From assembly GCA_027084065.1 (NCBI GenBank), contig JALWLR010000026.1:1-7847 (forward strand): a stretch of DNA of 7,847 bases, given 5' to 3'. Source of the DNA: Helicobacteraceae bacterium (GTDB lineage: Bacteria; Campylobacterota; Campylobacteria; Campylobacterales; Sulfurimonadaceae). Below are positions 6,246-7,847 of the stretch, one piece after another. Position 1 is the stretch's first letter; every line of letters starts with the position of its first letter. The position numbers and the translations under genes were made by a program. The notes below the pieces were generated by a model. That model saw only the letters and a program-made list of their open reading frames with translations, did not search any database and was not told where the DNA came from.

Positions 6246-7139
6246 TCATTTCATAGACTCCACACCACTTATAATTTCAATAAGTTCTGTTGTAATTGCA
6301 GCTTGTCTAGCTTTGTTGTACTGTACGTTAAGTGCTTTTACCATCTCTTTGGCATTGTTGGTTGCCGTATCCATAGCTTGCATTCTTGCACTGTGTTCTG
6401 CGGCAACACTGTCTATCAGCGTATAGTACATATTGTACTTCGCATATGTTTCCACTAGCGAATTAAGCATATGCTCTTCATCTTGTGCTTCGATTTCCAA
6501 TGTCGACTTTTGCTTTGTTTGATCACAATCGTAGTCACTTGCATCGATTGGAAGAATTTTATTTACATGCAACTCTTGTGTTATCATGTTTTTATAACCG
6601 TTATAAACAATGTAAACGGCATCAGTTTTACCCAGTTTAAAATCTTCTATAGATGCTTGAATAAACTCATCGGATTTTGCTTTATCCGGTTTTGAACTCA
6701 ATCCTACGACTTCGTCATACAACTCGACTTCATTGTATTTGAAGTATTCGATTCCTTTCTTCCCGACACCGCGAAGACGAATTTTTACCTTTTTTTCCTG
6801 ATACTTCGCTATCAGGTTTTTCGTGGCTTTGATTGTTTGAATGTTGAATCCCCCACATAGACCTTTATCTGCTGTAACAAAAATTATGTCTATCATTTTT
6901 GGGTTTTCTTCAGGTGCAAAGAATCTGTTGTCATCCAATCCACCTATTTTTGAACACTCAATTCGTCCGGCGATTTCGGCAAGAACCTGATTCATTTTTT
7001 CTGCATAAAGACGAGAGCGCTTAGCCAAATCCTCAGCTCTACGGAGCTTTGCCGTAGAGACGAGTTTCATAGCACGAGTTGTCTTTTGTGTGCTGGAAAC
7101 GCTCTTGATCTTTCTTTGAATATCTTTCAAGTTTGCCAT
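6246..7139 (-). CDS. atpG: F1F0 ATP synthase gamma subunit
   Basis: The gamma subunit is the rotating shaft of F1. At 297 residues it is close to the usual 285-295. The N-terminal helix of the coiled coil is clear (ANLKDIQRKIKSVSSTQKTT, then RAMKLVSTAKLRRAE to residue 36). The central alpha/beta domain contains FVTADKGLCGGFN (87-99). The C-terminal helix that pairs with the N-terminus in the alpha3beta3 cavity is at about 246-291 (AAEHSARMQAMDTATNNAKE, ending TTELIEIISG). The ATG at 7139 has AAGGA 7 nt upstream and follows the atpA stop after 10 nt. Its TGA stop at 6246 lies just before the preferred atpD start. Position between alpha and beta is canonical. Confidence 0.97.
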   Translation of the reverse strand: MANLKDIQRKIKSVSSTQKTTRAMKLVSTAKLRRAEDLAKRSRLYAEKMNQVLAEIAGRIECSKIGGLDDNRFFAPEENPKMIDIIFVTADKGLCGGFNIQTIKATKNLIAKYQEKKVKIRLRGVGKKGIEYFKYNEVELYDEVVGLSSKPDKAKSDEFIQASIEDFKLGKTDAVYIVYNGYKNMITQELHVNKILPIDASDYDCDQTKQKSTLEIEAQDEEHMLNSLVETYAKYNMYYTLIDSVAAEHSARMQAMDTATNNAKEMVKALNVQYNKARQAAITTELIEIISGVESMK

Positions 7140-7146
7140 AAACTTT

Positions 7147-7151
7147 TCCTT
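7147..7151 (-). promoter_or_regulatory. Ribosome binding site of atpG
   Basis: The minus strand reads AAGGA, 7 nt before the atpG ATG, overlapping the TAA stop of atpA. It supports the start at 7139. Confidence 0.6.
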
Positions 7152-7847
7152 ATTCCGCTACGAAAGAGGCTTTGAACTCATCCAATGCTTTTATCATCAA
7201 CGCTTTTGTTTCGTCATCTATTTTCTGCGTACTTCTGATATTTTCAAAAATTTGCGGATAGTTCGCCTCTATGAAAGGGTAAAGCTCCGCTTCAAATTTA
7301 GTAACAGCCGATACAGGAATATCATCAAGATAGCCTTCGTTACCAGCAAAAATGATAACGACTTGTTTCTCTGCAGGAAGCGGAGAATATGGAGGCTGTT
7401 TGAGAACCTCTACCATTCTTTGACCACGCTCAAGCTGTTTTCTTGAAGCTTCGTCCAGATCGGAAGCAAACTGTGCGAATGCCTGAAGCTCTCTAAACTG
7501 AGCAAGGTCAAGTCTGAGTGTTCCGGCAACTTGCTTAGTCGCTTTGATCTGTGCCGCACCACCGACACGAGAAACGGAAAGACCGACATTGATCGCAGGT
7601 CTGATACCTGAGTTGAACAGGTCTGTTTCTAGGAAGATCTGACCGTCAGTAATAGAGATAACGTTTGTCGGAATATATGCCGCAACGTCCCCTGCTTGTG
7701 TCTCAACGATTGGTAAGGCAGTCAAAGAACCTGCACCTCTTTCATCATTTAGTTTTGCAGCACGCTCAAGAAGTCTGGAGTGAAGATAGAAAACATCCCC
7801 CGGATACGCTTCACGACCTGGAGGACGTCTAAGGATCAAAGACATTT
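7150..7847 (-). CDS. atpA: F1F0 ATP synthase alpha subunit, C-terminal 231 residues (5' end outside window)
   Basis: The frame is open to the right edge, so only the last 231 of about 505 residues are present; the ATG at 7845 is the internal methionine of the conserved stretch MSLILRRPPGREAYPGDVFY, not a start. The rest of the nucleotide domain shows LHSRLLERAA, GSLTALPIVETQAGDVAAYI and the family signature PAINVGLSVS followed by RVGGAAQ; the arginine of VSRVG corresponds to the alpha arginine finger (E. coli R376) that completes the catalytic site on beta. The C-terminal helical domain runs from about fragment residue 105 to 231 (LRLDLAQFRELQAFAQFASD onward). Alpha forms the alpha3beta3 ring with atpD's product and binds non-catalytic nucleotides. 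The TAA stop is 10 nt before atpG. Confidence 0.97.
   Translation of the reverse strand, partial: MSLILRRPPGREAYPGDVFYLHSRLLERAAKLNDERGAGSLTALPIVETQAGDVAAYIPTNVISITDGQIFLETDLFNSGIRPAINVGLSVSRVGGAAQIKATKQVAGTLRLDLAQFRELQAFAQFASDLDEASRKQLERGQRMVEVLKQPPYSPLPAEKQVVIIFAGNEGYLDDIPVSAVTKFEAELYPFIEANYPQIFENIRSTQKIDDETKALMIKALDEFKASFVAE

Noticed and set aside
6088..6426. Plus-strand open frame of 112 codons with hydrophobic stretch opposite the atpD start and atpG end
   Set aside because: It spans two real genes on the other strand, and the hydrophobic run is the complement of Ala/Lys/Glu-rich helices; no ribosome site or homology seen.
1..7847. Undescribed defence, mobile or biosynthetic system
   Set aside because: Every gene belongs to the conserved ATP synthase or Tol-Pal clusters in a known order; there are no repeats, integrase or transposase traces, or composition shifts visible by eye.

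Overview
The window carries ten protein-coding genes, all on the minus strand, and it reads as one continuous conserved gene cluster. In transcription order (right to left) these are the 3' part of atpA, then atpG, atpD, atpC, exbB/tolQ, exbD/tolR, tolA, tolB, pal, and cpoB (ybgF), which runs off the left edge. The F1 ATP synthase genes lead directly into a Tol-Pal cell-envelope operon. This junction is, from general knowledge, the arrangement seen in Campylobacterota (formerly Epsilonproteobacteria). The protein sequences agree, with AtpD beginning MIGKISQVMGPVVDVDF and Pal containing GNCDEWGSDEYN and CTEHTKECWAKNRRV. With the AT-rich composition and the Lys-rich, short TolA, a free-living Sulfurimonas- or Sulfurovum-like member of Campylobacterales is most likely. 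The genus is inference.

Right part (about 4424-7847): the alpha (C-terminal part), gamma, beta and epsilon subunits of the F1 sector. They are tightly packed, with gaps of 10 and 20 nt and either a 4-nt overlap or a short gap at atpG/atpD. Catalytic and coupling motifs are intact. Middle part (2696-4423): the inner-membrane proton-driven motor, made of ExbB/TolQ and ExbD/TolR with the TolA transducer. atpC and exbB abut with no spacer, and exbD and tolA overlap by 17 nt. Left part (1-2693): the periplasmic and outer-membrane side, TolB beta-propeller, Pal lipoprotein and the coiled-coil/TPR protein CpoB. Together these form the Tol-Pal machine, which uses proton motive force to pull the outer membrane inward and coordinate septal peptidoglycan remodelling during division.

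Only one spacer exceeds 25 nt, the 60 nt between tolB and pal. It contains a perfect extended -10 element (TGGTATAAT) facing pal, so pal-cpoB can probably be transcribed separately. No mobile elements, tRNA or rRNA genes, CRISPR arrays or clear terminators were seen, and no stretch over 300 bases lacks a gene. I found no undescribed system. The points worth a second look are the tolA start (a TTG start competing with an overlapping ATG followed by a slippery T8 run), the internal pal promoter, the corrected atpD start, and the extra cysteines in Pal.
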